Shown: one piece after another, positions 25,803 through 34,612 of the stretch
How positions within the stretch are numbered: position 1 is the first letter of the stretch
How the letters are laid out: each line of letters starts with the position of its first letter
Source of the DNA: an uncultured Bacteroidales bacterium
GTDB lineage: Bacteria > Bacteroidota > Bacteroidia > Bacteroidales > Bacteroidaceae
DNA: 64,000 bases
Direction: 5' to 3'
NCBI GenBank assembly: GCA_902778265.1
Contig: CACYXI010000001.1
Location: forward strand, 186,001 to 250,000
Translations under genes and position numbers: made by a program
The notes under the pieces: model-generated
Told to the model about the DNA's origin: nothing
Databases searched by the model: none
What the model saw: the letters and a program-made list of their open reading frames with translations, nothing else

Positions 25803-26987
25803 ATGTATACCATTTCAAAAGGAAAAGTAACTGCCGCCATCTTTGGCGTATTTACAATTGTCTGCCTCTGCCTTATGGGAAGCGTTGCAGAAGATGTCAA
25901 GAACGAACAGATTGTTGTCAATCAGTATCCCATCACAGGTAATATGTCTTATTGGACCGACCCGGGTCTTCGGTGGCAGTGGTTTGGCCGCACTACAAAG
26001 TATTACAAAACTCAGCAGTTTTGGTTCGGGGGAAAGGACGTGGACGGACAGTCCCACGGCACACCTATCAAAGTTATCTTTAACGACGCATCCGTAGGTT
26101 ATATCTATGGTTCACTGCGAGTAGTCCTCCCTACCGATGTTGAACATCTCAAACTCATTCAGACCGCATACAACGGAATGGACAGGCTCATGAATGACCT
26201 CGTGGCACAGAACGTAGTTAAGGTTATCTACGCATCAGGCCCCCTTATGTCAGCTTTTGAATCCTATGCGGAGAAGAAGAACGACATGGTGTTTTACATT
26301 ACCGACCAATTGACATATGGTGTATATAAGACCACAATCCGCGAAATTGACACCATTGACTCTTTTACGGGCGAAGTGAAGAAAGTTAAGGTTGCATCCC
26401 TTGTCAAGAACGAAGATGCACCCAATGGGTTCGTGCGCTCAGAACGCTCCCCCTTCACCTCTTACGGTGTAATCATTGACCAAGTGTCTATCACTGAGAT
26501 TAGCTATGACGAAAAAGTAAATCAGCAGATTCAGACACAGCAGCAAGCCAATATGTCCATTCAGACAAAGAAGGCCGAAGCCCTCGCCGCACAGCAGGAT
26601 GCAATTAAGGCCGAAGCCGAAGGTAAGGCCGCAGCAGCAAAGGCGAAGTGGGAACAGGAGAAGGTTAAAGCCGCAGCAGTAACCAAGGCGGAACAGGATT
26701 ACGAGGTCGCACGCCTTGCTGCATTAAAGGCAACCGAAGACGCAAAGAAGGTTGAAGCAGAAGGACGCGCAAAGGCGGCAGCAAACCGAGCCCTCGTCTC
26801 CGCAGGTCTAACACCGCTTGAAAGAGCAACCATTGACAAGGAAACAAAAATTGGTGTAGCAGAAGCACTCTCACAAACCAAATGGCCCACCGTTGTAATG
26901 CAGGGTGGTGCACACGGCGGAAGTGCCGCAATGGATGTGATAGCGCTCAAGCAGATGACAGATTTGGTTAAAGAACTTTCAAAGTAG
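25803..26987 (+). CDS. SPFH/prohibitin (Band 7)-like membrane protein
   Basis: A 394-residue protein with an N-terminal membrane helix (~8-28), an SPFH-like beta/alpha domain (~35-230, 'SYGVIIDQVSITEISYDEKVNQQI'), and a long Ala/Glu/Lys coiled coil (~230-345, 'KKAEALAAQQDAIKAEAEGKAAAAKA'). This is the architecture of prohibitin/HflC/flotillin proteins, which form membrane cages and regulate FtsH-type proteases. A phage copy may protect phage proteins from host proteolysis or organise the membrane. Terminated by a strong hairpin. Confidence 0.78.
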   Translation: MYTISKGKVTAAIFGVFTIVCLCLMGSVAEDVKNEQIVVNQYPITGNMSYWTDPGLRWQWFGRTTKYYKTQQFWFGGKDVDGQSHGTPIKVIFNDASVGYIYGSLRVVLPTDVEHLKLIQTAYNGMDRLMNDLVAQNVVKVIYASGPLMSAFESYAEKKNDMVFYITDQLTYGVYKTTIREIDTIDSFTGEVKKVKVASLVKNEDAPNGFVRSERSPFTSYGVIIDQVSITEISYDEKVNQQIQTQQQANMSIQTKKAEALAAQQDAIKAEAEGKAAAAKAKWEQEKVKAAAVTKAEQDYEVARLAALKATEDAKKVEAEGRAKAAANRALVSAGLTPLERATIDKETKIGVAEALSQTKWPTVVMQGGAHGGSAAMDVIALKQMTDLVKELSK

Positions 26988-27001
26988 AAGCGAAAAAGAA
27001 A

Positions 27002-27030
27002 GGCCGCAGGTTAATTCCTGCGGCTTTTTT
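27002..27030. terminator. Bidirectional terminator of the shared GCCGCAGG family
   Basis: GCCGCAGG-TTAATT-CCTGCGGC followed by TTTTTT; lies exactly between convergent ends at 26987 (+) and 27031 (-). Confidence 0.88.
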
Positions 27031-28410
27031 CTAAAGATGATTAACAGATAAGTTTCCGAAGATTCCGATTTTCTCATTAAACCAATCTTTTAAGACCTGT
27101 TTAAGAAATCTATCCCTATGGTCCTTATCCATATAGATGTTTTTAAACCTATCAATCAAAAGGTCAAGAGCATCTTCAAAATCCATTGTCTGCAACACGC
27201 TTCCATCAGAAGCAACCATTGATAACACATATGATGTTGTTGGGAAGCCATTTCCTCCCACCGTCGGAAACATTCCACGCTTAAAGTTTTTATCAAGGAA
27301 TCGTTTGACTAAAAGAACCTTTTCACCATCAATGGACTCATGCCCTTCTTTGAGTATATGCCGAACACATTCGACAACAAGACCACGAATATCTTTTTCA
27401 CTTAGTTTTATTGATTCGTTGATATTGTCGGGCAGGTCATTCAGGTAGCAGATAGGCATACCATCAAAGTCAGTAACGACATAATTACCATCGTCATACT
27501 TGGATATTTTAAGTTTCTTACCTTTATATAAAACCTCAGCCTCACCGTTTTCATCAAAGTTAGAAGCAAAGTCAAACCAAACATCAGAGATTAGTTTATT
27601 CTTGGCGACTTCAAAATAGTTGGCTTTATTATCTTTATTATATGTGATAACATAGCCATTGATTGAACGTTCCGCTGTATCTGCAAAGATTTTATGTCCC
27701 TTCTCATCTCGGGCGTTCTGCAGATTGGCCTTTACATCAGTATCATGGCCCGCACGCCATACAAGTTCATCAGAAATACCCACCTGCCAAGTTTTTCCAT
27801 TATCGGTTGAATAGCTATATGGTACAACTTCAGAGAAGTTTCTTACGAAAGCGCAGTTCCCATCATGTCCACCGCTATAAATAATTCCCCTAATTTTTGT
27901 TTGGGAAATTCTACTTCCAAGATAATTTGTAACCGCAACTGCAGGCACCGATGTTTTTATGTGATTGCAGGTTGAATTGTCGTTCATGTATAATCTGACA
28001 GAGCGGATAACAGCTTCAGCCAATTTTGGGGGCATAAGCATGCGAATCTGATTTTCTATTGGCCAATTAGAACCATAGACCCTCTTCGCCATATCTTTAT
28101 TAAAGATGAGAAAATTTTGATATCCACCAAGAAGATAAGATTTAACAATGAAACGACCGTACCCGCTTGCACTATGTATGGAAGAGCCTAAAGAGTAAAC
28201 ATTATAAACGCCCGGTCCGTACATGTTACCACCATTAGAACCTGTATACTCACGACTAAAGCCGTATTTCATCAGGCTCCTTATAACGGCATAGGGGTCA
28301 TCTCCCGCTGCATCCTTAGGGCGATGATATAACGGTTCACCCCGCTTGATTTCATCAATGGTTAATTCTCCCTTTACGTTGGGGCCGAAGTCAAATGCAT
28401 TTTGCTCCAT
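27031..28410 (-). CDS. Late protein with ADP-ribosyltransferase-like N-terminal domain
   Basis: A 459-residue protein. Residues ~28-105 contain 'LYHRP', 'LMKYGFSREYTG..GGNMYGPGVYNVYS' and 'SASGYGRFIVKSYL', reminiscent of the H-Y-E ADP-ribosyltransferase layout (His-x-T-like strand, G-x-G-x-Y-x-A loop). 'RGIIYSGGHDGNCAFV' follows at ~190. A 'IKLSEKDIRGLVVECVRHILKEG' helix at ~345 resembles the N-terminal helix shared by other late genes here. Late cotranscription with the 28412 gene suggests a virion protein, perhaps injected. The enzymatic call is tentative. Confidence 0.45.
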   Translation of the reverse strand: MEQNAFDFGPNVKGELTIDEIKRGEPLYHRPKDAAGDDPYAVIRSLMKYGFSREYTGSNGGNMYGPGVYNVYSLGSSIHSASGYGRFIVKSYLLGGYQNFLIFNKDMAKRVYGSNWPIENQIRMLMPPKLAEAVIRSVRLYMNDNSTCNHIKTSVPAVAVTNYLGSRISQTKIRGIIYSGGHDGNCAFVRNFSEVVPYSYSTDNGKTWQVGISDELVWRAGHDTDVKANLQNARDEKGHKIFADTAERSINGYVITYNKDNKANYFEVAKNKLISDVWFDFASNFDENGEAEVLYKGKKLKISKYDDGNYVVTDFDGMPICYLNDLPDNINESIKLSEKDIRGLVVECVRHILKEGHESIDGEKVLLVKRFLDKNFKRGMFPTVGGNGFPTTSYVLSMVASDGSVLQTMDFEDALDLLIDRFKNIYMDKDHRDRFLKQVLKDWFNEKIGIFGNLSVNHL

Positions 28411-28411
28411 A

Positions 28412-29890
28412 TTAGAACTTTACACTATTAATGCGATTATAGTAGTTATTAAAGCTTTCCTTAATACTGTTCAGTTCATCCTCATCAGAGACAAGTTCAA
28501 TACCCACCTTTTTCATAGCCCTGTAGAATGCTGCCATGAAATCATCATCACCCGCCTCAACGAGAGCCCTACCGATAGCGCCAACAGCCTTACGGATAAT
28601 AGGAGCAAGCGCACTCGCTTCTTTCTGTGTATATTGCAGTGAATGGTGAAACCTGTTTAGTTGGTTGAGTGCAATATTATCCATGCAGAGAGTTAGTTGC
28701 ACTGCATCTTCTGCATATTGACGAACATTTTCCGCCTTCAACACATTGGCCTTTTGGGGAACAAGGGCGAGGTAATATTGCATAAGCATATCAACCAAGC
28801 GTGCTTCAGGGTCACCCTTTATGTTATCAACATCAATCTTCACATCCTTGCAAAGTTTCTCCATAGCACCAACCGCCTTGTCCGTCCTATCAAGCATTTC
28901 CTTGTTGAACTCATCGTCAACACCCTCGCCATTCTTTTTGGCCTTTTCTGCCTCCACCTCCTTTGCGAGTGCATTGATTTCATAAACCACATTACTCGAC
29001 ATATTGGGTTTGGAGAGCAGAGGGTCCTCTTCGTTTGCATCGTACAGATAAGTGTCAGAAATATCGTAACCAATATAACGGATAGGAATAAGGTCTTCCT
29101 TTTTATTGGCTTCTTTTTGGGCTTCAATTTGAATCGCATTCTGAACTGCAACACCAAGATTACCGAACTCTTCAAGACCATGTCCGAGAGCTTCCTGTGC
29201 TGCTGCTATCTGTTGCTCAGATGCGTCGTGCTTGGCTGTAAAACGCCACAGAGGGAATTTCTTCGCATTAGCCTTAACACCACGGCCAAAGGAAGCCCAA
29301 GTGCTCTTACCAAGCACAAAAGTTGCATTTGGGTCAACAGCCTTAATAGACATAACGTTCTTAAGAGAGAGTGCATGGCCGTAGATAGTCTTGCCGTAAA
29401 TCTTGGAATAAAGTTCAAGGGCCTTACGCACTTCAGGGTCATTAATGTTATTCAGGTACTGTGTCCACATATCAAGAACAGATGCGTCAGTATCAGCATA
29501 GAGCTTATTCATCTCCTCTTTGCTCATAGCACCCAACACAGCGAAGCTTGCCTCATCCTCAAGGTGAACAATCTTATCGTTGTCATAATTACCTGATTTT
29601 ACAAGGGCCGAGACTATTGATTTCAGGCCCGTATCCAAGAACGCCTGTGCCTTATCAGCAGCAACCTTAACAAAAAGGGTACCACCTTTTGCCCATGCAT
29701 TAACGATGTTTTTAAGCGGATTGGGTTTTCTGAAAGGACCGTCACCGGGAAGAAGAAGACGATTAAGAACCGCGGGCATATCCGCAGGCTTAATACCGAA
29801 AAAACTAACAATCTTTCCGTCCCCTTCTGCAGTATTCTTTGCGCTGACGGAAACCTCCAAATACTTATTGTAATTAGTATTATTTGCCAT
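28412..29890 (-). CDS. Large late protein, probable virion component
   Basis: A 492-residue soluble helical protein. A segment near ~190-210, 'FVLGKSTWASFGRGVKANAKKFPLWRFT', has the look of the ArdC N-terminal motif (W...G..V.KG.K), a family of ssDNA-binding antirestriction proteins. The long helical remainder ('EVEAEKAKKNGEGVDDEF') is unassigned. Immediately downstream of a late-type element and one base from the next gene. It could be an internal, injected protein; the ArdC resemblance is weak. Confidence 0.45.
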   Translation of the reverse strand: MANNTNYNKYLEVSVSAKNTAEGDGKIVSFFGIKPADMPAVLNRLLLPGDGPFRKPNPLKNIVNAWAKGGTLFVKVAADKAQAFLDTGLKSIVSALVKSGNYDNDKIVHLEDEASFAVLGAMSKEEMNKLYADTDASVLDMWTQYLNNINDPEVRKALELYSKIYGKTIYGHALSLKNVMSIKAVDPNATFVLGKSTWASFGRGVKANAKKFPLWRFTAKHDASEQQIAAAQEALGHGLEEFGNLGVAVQNAIQIEAQKEANKKEDLIPIRYIGYDISDTYLYDANEEDPLLSKPNMSSNVVYEINALAKEVEAEKAKKNGEGVDDEFNKEMLDRTDKAVGAMEKLCKDVKIDVDNIKGDPEARLVDMLMQYYLALVPQKANVLKAENVRQYAEDAVQLTLCMDNIALNQLNRFHHSLQYTQKEASALAPIIRKAVGAIGRALVEAGDDDFMAAFYRAMKKVGIELVSDEDELNSIKESFNNYYNRINSVKF

Positions 29891-29909
29891 AGTCTTATAA
29901 TAATTTACT

Positions 29910-29919
29910 ATAAATAGTT
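29910..29919 (-). promoter_or_regulatory. ACTATTTAT late-type promoter element
   Basis: Minus strand AACTATTTAT followed by AGTAAAT, 19 bases before the start at 29890; overlaps the -33 TTTG of the divergent host-type promoter. Confidence 0.65.
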
Positions 29920-29948
29920 TGGGTTTTCAATTTTTTGTACTATATTTG
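29918..29948 (+). promoter_or_regulatory. Bacteroidetes-type promoter (TTTG-N19-TATATTTG)
   Basis: TTTG at 29918-29921 and TATATTTG at 29941-29948; drives the gene at 29983. Confidence 0.75.
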
Positions 29949-29982
29949 CCCCACGAGGCAGAAGAACAACCTCGTTTAAGAT

Positions 29983-30195
29983 ATGTTTAAACTTATTGCT
30001 ATTTGCACCCTCATTGTTGCCGTTTTGGCATACGCATGCTACAGGGCATACCGCCACGCCGAGATATCGGAGTTACACAAACTTAGAGCCTGTTTTGAGC
30101 ACTACCTTGAAGCCCACACAGAATTGTCAGAAGAGTTCATTAAGGGAATAAAAACAGCAGAAGACATTCTTGATTTGGAAGAACTTTCGCGCTAA
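29983..30195 (+). CDS. Small membrane-anchored protein
   Basis: A 70-residue protein with an N-terminal hydrophobic helix (~3-20, LIAICTLIVAVLAYACY) and a polar helical remainder ('AEISELHKLRACFEHYLEAHTELSEEFIKGI'). Expressed from its own host-type promoter. Could be a membrane or superinfection-related protein; no family. Confidence 0.5.
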   Translation: MFKLIAICTLIVAVLAYACYRAYRHAEISELHKLRACFEHYLEAHTELSEEFIKGIKTAEDILDLEELSR

Positions 30196-30227
30196 TTTTT
30201 TAAAAAAATTGCTCTTTCTTGAAATTT

Positions 30228-30243
30228 TGGCACACTCTTTGTA
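30228..30243 (+). promoter_or_regulatory. Sigma-54-type promoter (TGGCACACTCTTTGTA)
   Basis: TTGGCAC with a TTTG 5 bases later fits the -24/-12 layout (consensus TGGCACG-N4-TTGC) except C to T at -12. 33 bases upstream of ATG 30276. Similar sites at 49913 and 55662. Confidence 0.55.
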
Positions 30244-30275
30244 GTAAGGATGCTTGTTAACTTAAAAGGACAAAA

Positions 30276-31271
30276 ATGAGAAAATTTTTTACGCTTGTAA
30301 TTTTTGGCATTCTCGCCACAAACATCTTTGCTTACAATTTAGGAAACGTCTCCTATAGGATTGGTGACGATGACCGTATGTATATATCCTATGATATAAG
30401 GGAGAACTCCTTGGTTTTCCTTTGGGTGTCTTTTGACGGCGGTAGCACCTACGAGAAAGAATGGAATTACTTCTCGGGAGACGGCGGTGGAGTAACCGCA
30501 GGAAGGTATAGACTTATGACTGTCGACAAGGCGATTTTGCGTGGACTGACTTGGGATGACGTTATTATCCGCCTCGGAACTTATAGCTTGGTGTCCAACG
30601 AAATACGCAAGAATATATTTCATCCTACTGTCAGGATTTACAGCGAATGCCCCAAACTAATCTTCTCCTATAGTAATGGTGGATGGGCTGTCTACGACGA
30701 GTCGGGCAATATGGTTCAGCCCCACAATATTGTTATACCCCCTGTTTCCTTTGTGAACGGAAGGGGTATTGCAAAAAGAAGTAACGGAGAATGGATTAGC
30801 ATAAACACAAGAGGATACGTCGAAGCGACCTTCAAGTACGAATATGTTAACCCCGTATTTCTCAAATATGTTATTGTTGGCAACGGAGAGGGGAAGGTAG
30901 GCTTGGTGTCACTTAACGGGAACGAATTACTCCCAACCGAATATGATGCAATATATCAGGATTTTAACGGTGGAGACAATGTAGTTGTCGAGAAGAACGG
31001 AAAGTATCAGATTATCAACGGAACATATCGCAGAGTTGTACATGAAGGGTGGCTTGACCATGTTGACCTTGCCGTGGTAGATGGAGAAGGAACGTGGTTT
31101 TATGGCTACAAGCACGGTGTAACCCGAGTTAGAGTTGGAGACAAATATGGTTATATGGACCCCGATGGACAGTGGTATATTAGACCGATGTATAGCGCCG
31201 CATCAGCACCCCAAGAGGACGGAACAGCAGTAGTAATATATAAAGGCGAACTGAAAACTATTAAACTTTAA
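30276..31271 (+). CDS. Secreted WG-repeat protein
   Basis: A 331-residue protein with a classic signal peptide (MRKFFTLVIFGILATNIFA). Its C-terminal half contains WG/KWG-type beta repeats: 'GEGKVGLVSLNGNELLPTEYDAI', 'KNGKYQIINGTYRRV' and 'GDKYGYMDPDGQWYIRPMYSAA'. It is probably exported to the host periplasm or surface. WG repeats are common in Bacteroidetes surface proteins, so a cell-surface or superinfection-exclusion role is possible. Preceded by a sigma-54-type site, which is unusual for a phage gene. Confidence 0.65.
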   Translation: MRKFFTLVIFGILATNIFAYNLGNVSYRIGDDDRMYISYDIRENSLVFLWVSFDGGSTYEKEWNYFSGDGGGVTAGRYRLMTVDKAILRGLTWDDVIIRLGTYSLVSNEIRKNIFHPTVRIYSECPKLIFSYSNGGWAVYDESGNMVQPHNIVIPPVSFVNGRGIAKRSNGEWISINTRGYVEATFKYEYVNPVFLKYVIVGNGEGKVGLVSLNGNELLPTEYDAIYQDFNGGDNVVVEKNGKYQIINGTYRRVVHEGWLDHVDLAVVDGEGTWFYGYKHGVTRVRVGDKYGYMDPDGQWYIRPMYSAASAPQEDGTAVVIYKGELKTIKL

Positions 31272-31276
31272 ACAAT

Positions 31277-31945
31277 ATGGCAAAAAGCGAATTTGAAAAG
31301 TACGCAATTTCAGGGGGTATAAACCCCTTGACAATAGACCGATATGCAAGGTCTTTCGGGTATGTAAACCCCACCATTATTGAGGAACGCAAACTGAATA
31401 TCGCCGCAATGGACGTATTCAGCCGTCTTATGATGGACAGGATTATTTTCCTTGGGGCCCCCATTGATGACGATGTGGCAAACATTGTTCAGGCACAGCT
31501 TCTCTTCCTTGCGTCAACAGAGAACGGCAATTCCGATATTTCCCTATATTTGAACACGCCCGGCGGCGTTGTCTCTGCGGGTCTCGGCATCTATGACACA
31601 ATGCAGTTAATTAGCCCCGATGTTGCAACAATCTGTACGGGATTGGCCGCATCTATGGGCTCAGTATTGCTATGTGCAGGAACAAAGGGAAAAAGGGCAA
31701 TGCTCCCCCACGCAAAAGCAATGATTCATCAACCCTTGGGCGGAGCATCGGGACAGGCAAGCGATATCCTTATTGAAGCAAAGGAAATAGAAAAGTGCAG
31801 AGAAGAACTATTCCATATCATCGCAGACCACTGCGGACAGCCCTACGAAAAGGTCTTTGCCGATGGGGATAGGGACTTTTGGATGACGCCTCAGGAGTGC
31901 CTTGATTACGGCATGATAGACAAGATTCTAACAAGTAAAAGGTAA
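31277..31945 (+). CDS. clpP: ClpP-like serine protease
   Basis: A 222-residue ClpP homologue with 'NTPGGVVSAG' (oxyanion region), nucleophile Ser126 in GLAASMGSV, His151 in 'MIHQPLGG' and an Asp near 200 ('ADGDRDFWM'). The N-terminal ~40 residues exceed typical ClpP and may be a propeptide. Phage ClpP-like proteases may act as prohead proteases or work with host Clp ATPases. It lies five bases after the WG-repeat gene and overlaps the next start. Confidence 0.85.
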   Translation: MAKSEFEKYAISGGINPLTIDRYARSFGYVNPTIIEERKLNIAAMDVFSRLMMDRIIFLGAPIDDDVANIVQAQLLFLASTENGNSDISLYLNTPGGVVSAGLGIYDTMQLISPDVATICTGLAASMGSVLLCAGTKGKRAMLPHAKAMIHQPLGGASGQASDILIEAKEIEKCREELFHIIADHCGQPYEKVFADGDRDFWMTPQECLDYGMIDKILTSKR

Positions 31946-32736
31946 TGGATAAGAAGAAGATAACGCAACATATTAAACAGATAGTAGAAGAATCAGTAAA
32001 AAAAGTTCTTCGAGAATATCGATTTGAGGATGACGAAGAAATTTTGGAATATCTTTGGCTTCGGCCATCAATTACGAAACTTCGCGTTGACCTTTTTGTC
32101 GATGACGGCGGCTCTTATAAACGACACGGTCACAGGCTTTTTGTTTTGGCCCGAAACGGCTATGACAAGAGTGTATCGGAATTTATACCGTTCGAAGTTT
32201 CACAGAATGCACGCATATTAGACAGCAAGACTTCTTACCACATCTCGTACGATGATATCTTTGCAATCCAAGATTTCATTGTGATGAATGCCAAGGTTTT
32301 ACAAATGTTGGCCAACCGAGAAATTGGGCACGAACTGTTTATGCATTCAATTAAAGTACCTTCGTATGTTTTACGAGAAGGAAACGCACATCTACTCCTT
32401 GAAATGGCAACGCTCAGAAAGGAAGAGAGCAGTCTTCCGATGGATATTTGGCTTGACGAAGGGGGAACCTATCATGACCACGCCCCAAGACTAAAGTTTA
32501 GGGCAAGCAGAGAACAACGCACAACAAGAGAATACTCCTCAATGTTGCTAACAAATCCACCAACAATAGAGAATATGCCACGGAACTCTCCACTCAAAAG
32601 CGAGGACATTGAAGCACTGAAGATGTTTGTAGTTAACCATTTGGAAGACTTGCTTTTGCTTGCAAACGGGGAGATTGACTACACGAGCGAATTTTTGCCA
32701 AGAATACGAGGAGAATCAGAGAAGCAACAGGATTAA
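31945..32736 (+). CDS. Protein with internal duplication, downstream of ClpP
   Basis: A 263-residue protein. After an N-terminal helix (MDKKKITQHIKQIVEESVKKVL), a ~100-residue unit occurs twice: 'TKLRVDLFVDDGGSYKRHGHRL' (~45-66) and 'SLPMDIWLDEGGTYHDHAPRL' (~165-186). Each copy is followed by a helix with 'LQMLANREI' / 'LLLLANGEI'. The duplication is internal and diverged. It starts within the last base of clpP, so the two are probably co-produced; it might be a ClpP substrate adaptor. No family recognised. Confidence 0.6.
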   Translation: MDKKKITQHIKQIVEESVKKVLREYRFEDDEEILEYLWLRPSITKLRVDLFVDDGGSYKRHGHRLFVLARNGYDKSVSEFIPFEVSQNARILDSKTSYHISYDDIFAIQDFIVMNAKVLQMLANREIGHELFMHSIKVPSYVLREGNAHLLLEMATLRKEESSLPMDIWLDEGGTYHDHAPRLKFRASREQRTTREYSSMLLTNPPTIENMPRNSPLKSEDIEALKMFVVNHLEDLLLLANGEIDYTSEFLPRIRGESEKQQD

Positions 32737-32754
32737 CGTCCTGTTGTTTTTTTT
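32725..32754 (+). terminator. Intrinsic terminator
   Basis: CAACAGG-ATTAACGT-CCTGTTG followed by eight T. Works for the + strand unit; the minus-strand flank lacks a T-run. Confidence 0.82.
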
Positions 32755-34609
32755 AGAATGGAATTAACTCTCCCCGCCCCATAAAGGAAGATTGTTCAAA
32801 CGACCTATTAGTATAGAACATGGTGGGGTATTTATCCTTAATGTCTGTTTGCTTATCTTCAGAAGGCGTTCCATTAATGGGGATACCCGATAGTGCTTTT
32901 AGGAACGCAACATCCCTTTTCTTGGCTTCAATTAGTTTATTGAGAGAGTATTTCATCACAAATAGTCCCATGGCCAAACAAGTTAGGGTGTCATCATGAC
33001 AGCCACTCATATGGTCAATTCTTTGGGCCTCTCCCTTATATATCCAAGTGTCAAGTTCACCAATTACCCTCTTAGAACGAATTTTAAATTCGTTTGTCTT
33101 TACCATATTGGCAAACCCCGTAAGCATTTGAAAGCGCACTGAACCACTATGGAAACCCGGTACTTTCCCGTCGTCAGTTGTTTGCACAGAGGAGATTTCC
33201 CTTTCCATCGTATATCTCTTTAGATTGGGGTCATCATAGTAAAGATTCGGATAGCCCATATTCCTCAAACCAAGCACGCATGCGTCCCCCGAGCCGCCAA
33301 TGCAATCGACGACAGCAAACGCCCAACCATATGCCTTGCCATATTCAAAAGCGAGTTCTGCCAACTCATCGCCCGTCCTTTTTCCGTGGAATTCAAGAAC
33401 CTGCTCCAAGATTGGGGCACCGTTCTCGTCCACCCCGTCCATATCAATAATCTCAATTGCAGACCTATCGCTTGCGTCTCCACGGCTTGCATCAATTGAC
33501 ATTAAATAACGATGACCTTCAATAGGTGCTTTCCACACCCAAGTATCGTCAACAAACTTATCCTTATAGAGAGGCTCCCTAACGTTGGTTTTGAGCTGCA
33601 TCTCAATAAATTCAGGCTCAACCACGTTAGCGGCAGACCCCAAGAACGAAACATCCAACTCCTGTGCAATCTTCTTTGAGTCATTGTTAAACTGACGGCA
33701 CATCTTAATATACCAAGGGGAACGGGGCTTCCATCCATCGGCTTCCATCTTCTCCCAATGTTCCTCGTCATACTTGATATTTCCCAATTTATCAAGCGTC
33801 GGCTCGGCAACCACCTCAACCTCACCCGTTTCGGGATTCTTTTTGGTCCACTCAAGGAAGCGGTTATAACGAGGGTCCTGAATCCATTTCAATTTAATGA
33901 GCTCAAAGTTGTTCCAATCATCAGTGCCCTTAAGTTCGGCACGACGGCAGGTTTCATAATAGAGTTGGTCCTTACCATTAGGTGTAGAAATCATAACGGT
34001 ATGACCACCCGTACTTGTTGCAGCAAGAGCAGACGAAAAGGTGTCAACACCATCAGCAATGAACGCGGCCTCATCAACTATAAGCCAATGCACCGAAGAC
34101 ACGCCACGGCTCGCGTCCTTACCTGACGATTTTGCATATATTTTACAACCATTGAAGAGTTCAACATATTTATCGTTTCTCTTTACATAAAGTTTATGCA
34201 TGTCTGCAGGAGCCGAGATATCATCATTATAAAAGTCATCGCCAAAGAACCACCACGGGAGCTGCTCAAGAAAATCACGAATCTTGAATAACATGTTCTG
34301 CGACAAGTCAATAGTATTTCCAATAATAAGAATATTCTTAGGGGATTCCCTTGGGGACAAAGCAAGCTCACAGGAAATAAAGGCCGCAACAGTTGTTGTG
34401 ATTCCGGCTTGTCTTGGTTTACTCGTAACAACGTTATTGGCACTGCCCAATGCTTGACACAGGTCTTGTTGCCGAGGAAAAAGTTGAAACGGTACCGTTT
34501 GGTTAACCGTGGTATCGTATGTTTTGAGATAGTGTGTAATCATATAAACCCGCGACTTATCTCTAAGGCAGGTTATATACTCTTTTCTCAAATAATCATA
34601 ATCTATCAT
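32753..34609 (-). CDS. Terminase large subunit (T4 gp17-type)
   Basis: A 618-residue packaging motor. ATPase: Walker A-like 'SKPRQAGITTT' (~63-73), Walker B 'HWLIVDEAAFI' (~180). RNase-H-fold nuclease: 'LMSIDASRGDASD' (~370) and a C-terminal 'CHDDTLTCLAMG' (~537). The layout matches the T4-like terminase, consistent with headful packaging into a contractile-tailed virion. It is the second gene after the late ITEnQAR protein on the minus strand. No small subunit was seen nearby. Confidence 0.93.
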   Translation of the reverse strand: MIDYDYLRKEYITCLRDKSRVYMITHYLKTYDTTVNQTVPFQLFPRQQDLCQALGSANNVVTSKPRQAGITTTVAAFISCELALSPRESPKNILIIGNTIDLSQNMLFKIRDFLEQLPWWFFGDDFYNDDISAPADMHKLYVKRNDKYVELFNGCKIYAKSSGKDASRGVSSVHWLIVDEAAFIADGVDTFSSALAATSTGGHTVMISTPNGKDQLYYETCRRAELKGTDDWNNFELIKLKWIQDPRYNRFLEWTKKNPETGEVEVVAEPTLDKLGNIKYDEEHWEKMEADGWKPRSPWYIKMCRQFNNDSKKIAQELDVSFLGSAANVVEPEFIEMQLKTNVREPLYKDKFVDDTWVWKAPIEGHRYLMSIDASRGDASDRSAIEIIDMDGVDENGAPILEQVLEFHGKRTGDELAELAFEYGKAYGWAFAVVDCIGGSGDACVLGLRNMGYPNLYYDDPNLKRYTMEREISSVQTTDDGKVPGFHSGSVRFQMLTGFANMVKTNEFKIRSKRVIGELDTWIYKGEAQRIDHMSGCHDDTLTCLAMGLFVMKYSLNKLIEAKKRDVAFLKALSGIPINGTPSEDKQTDIKDKYPTMFYTNRSFEQSSFMGRGELIPF

Positions 34610-34612
34610 TCA

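Noticed and set aside
28697..29596. 299-codon plus-strand ORF opposite the large late gene
   Set aside because: It is the mirror of a well-supported minus-strand gene with a late element, has odd Ile/Cys/Leu-rich composition and no promoter.
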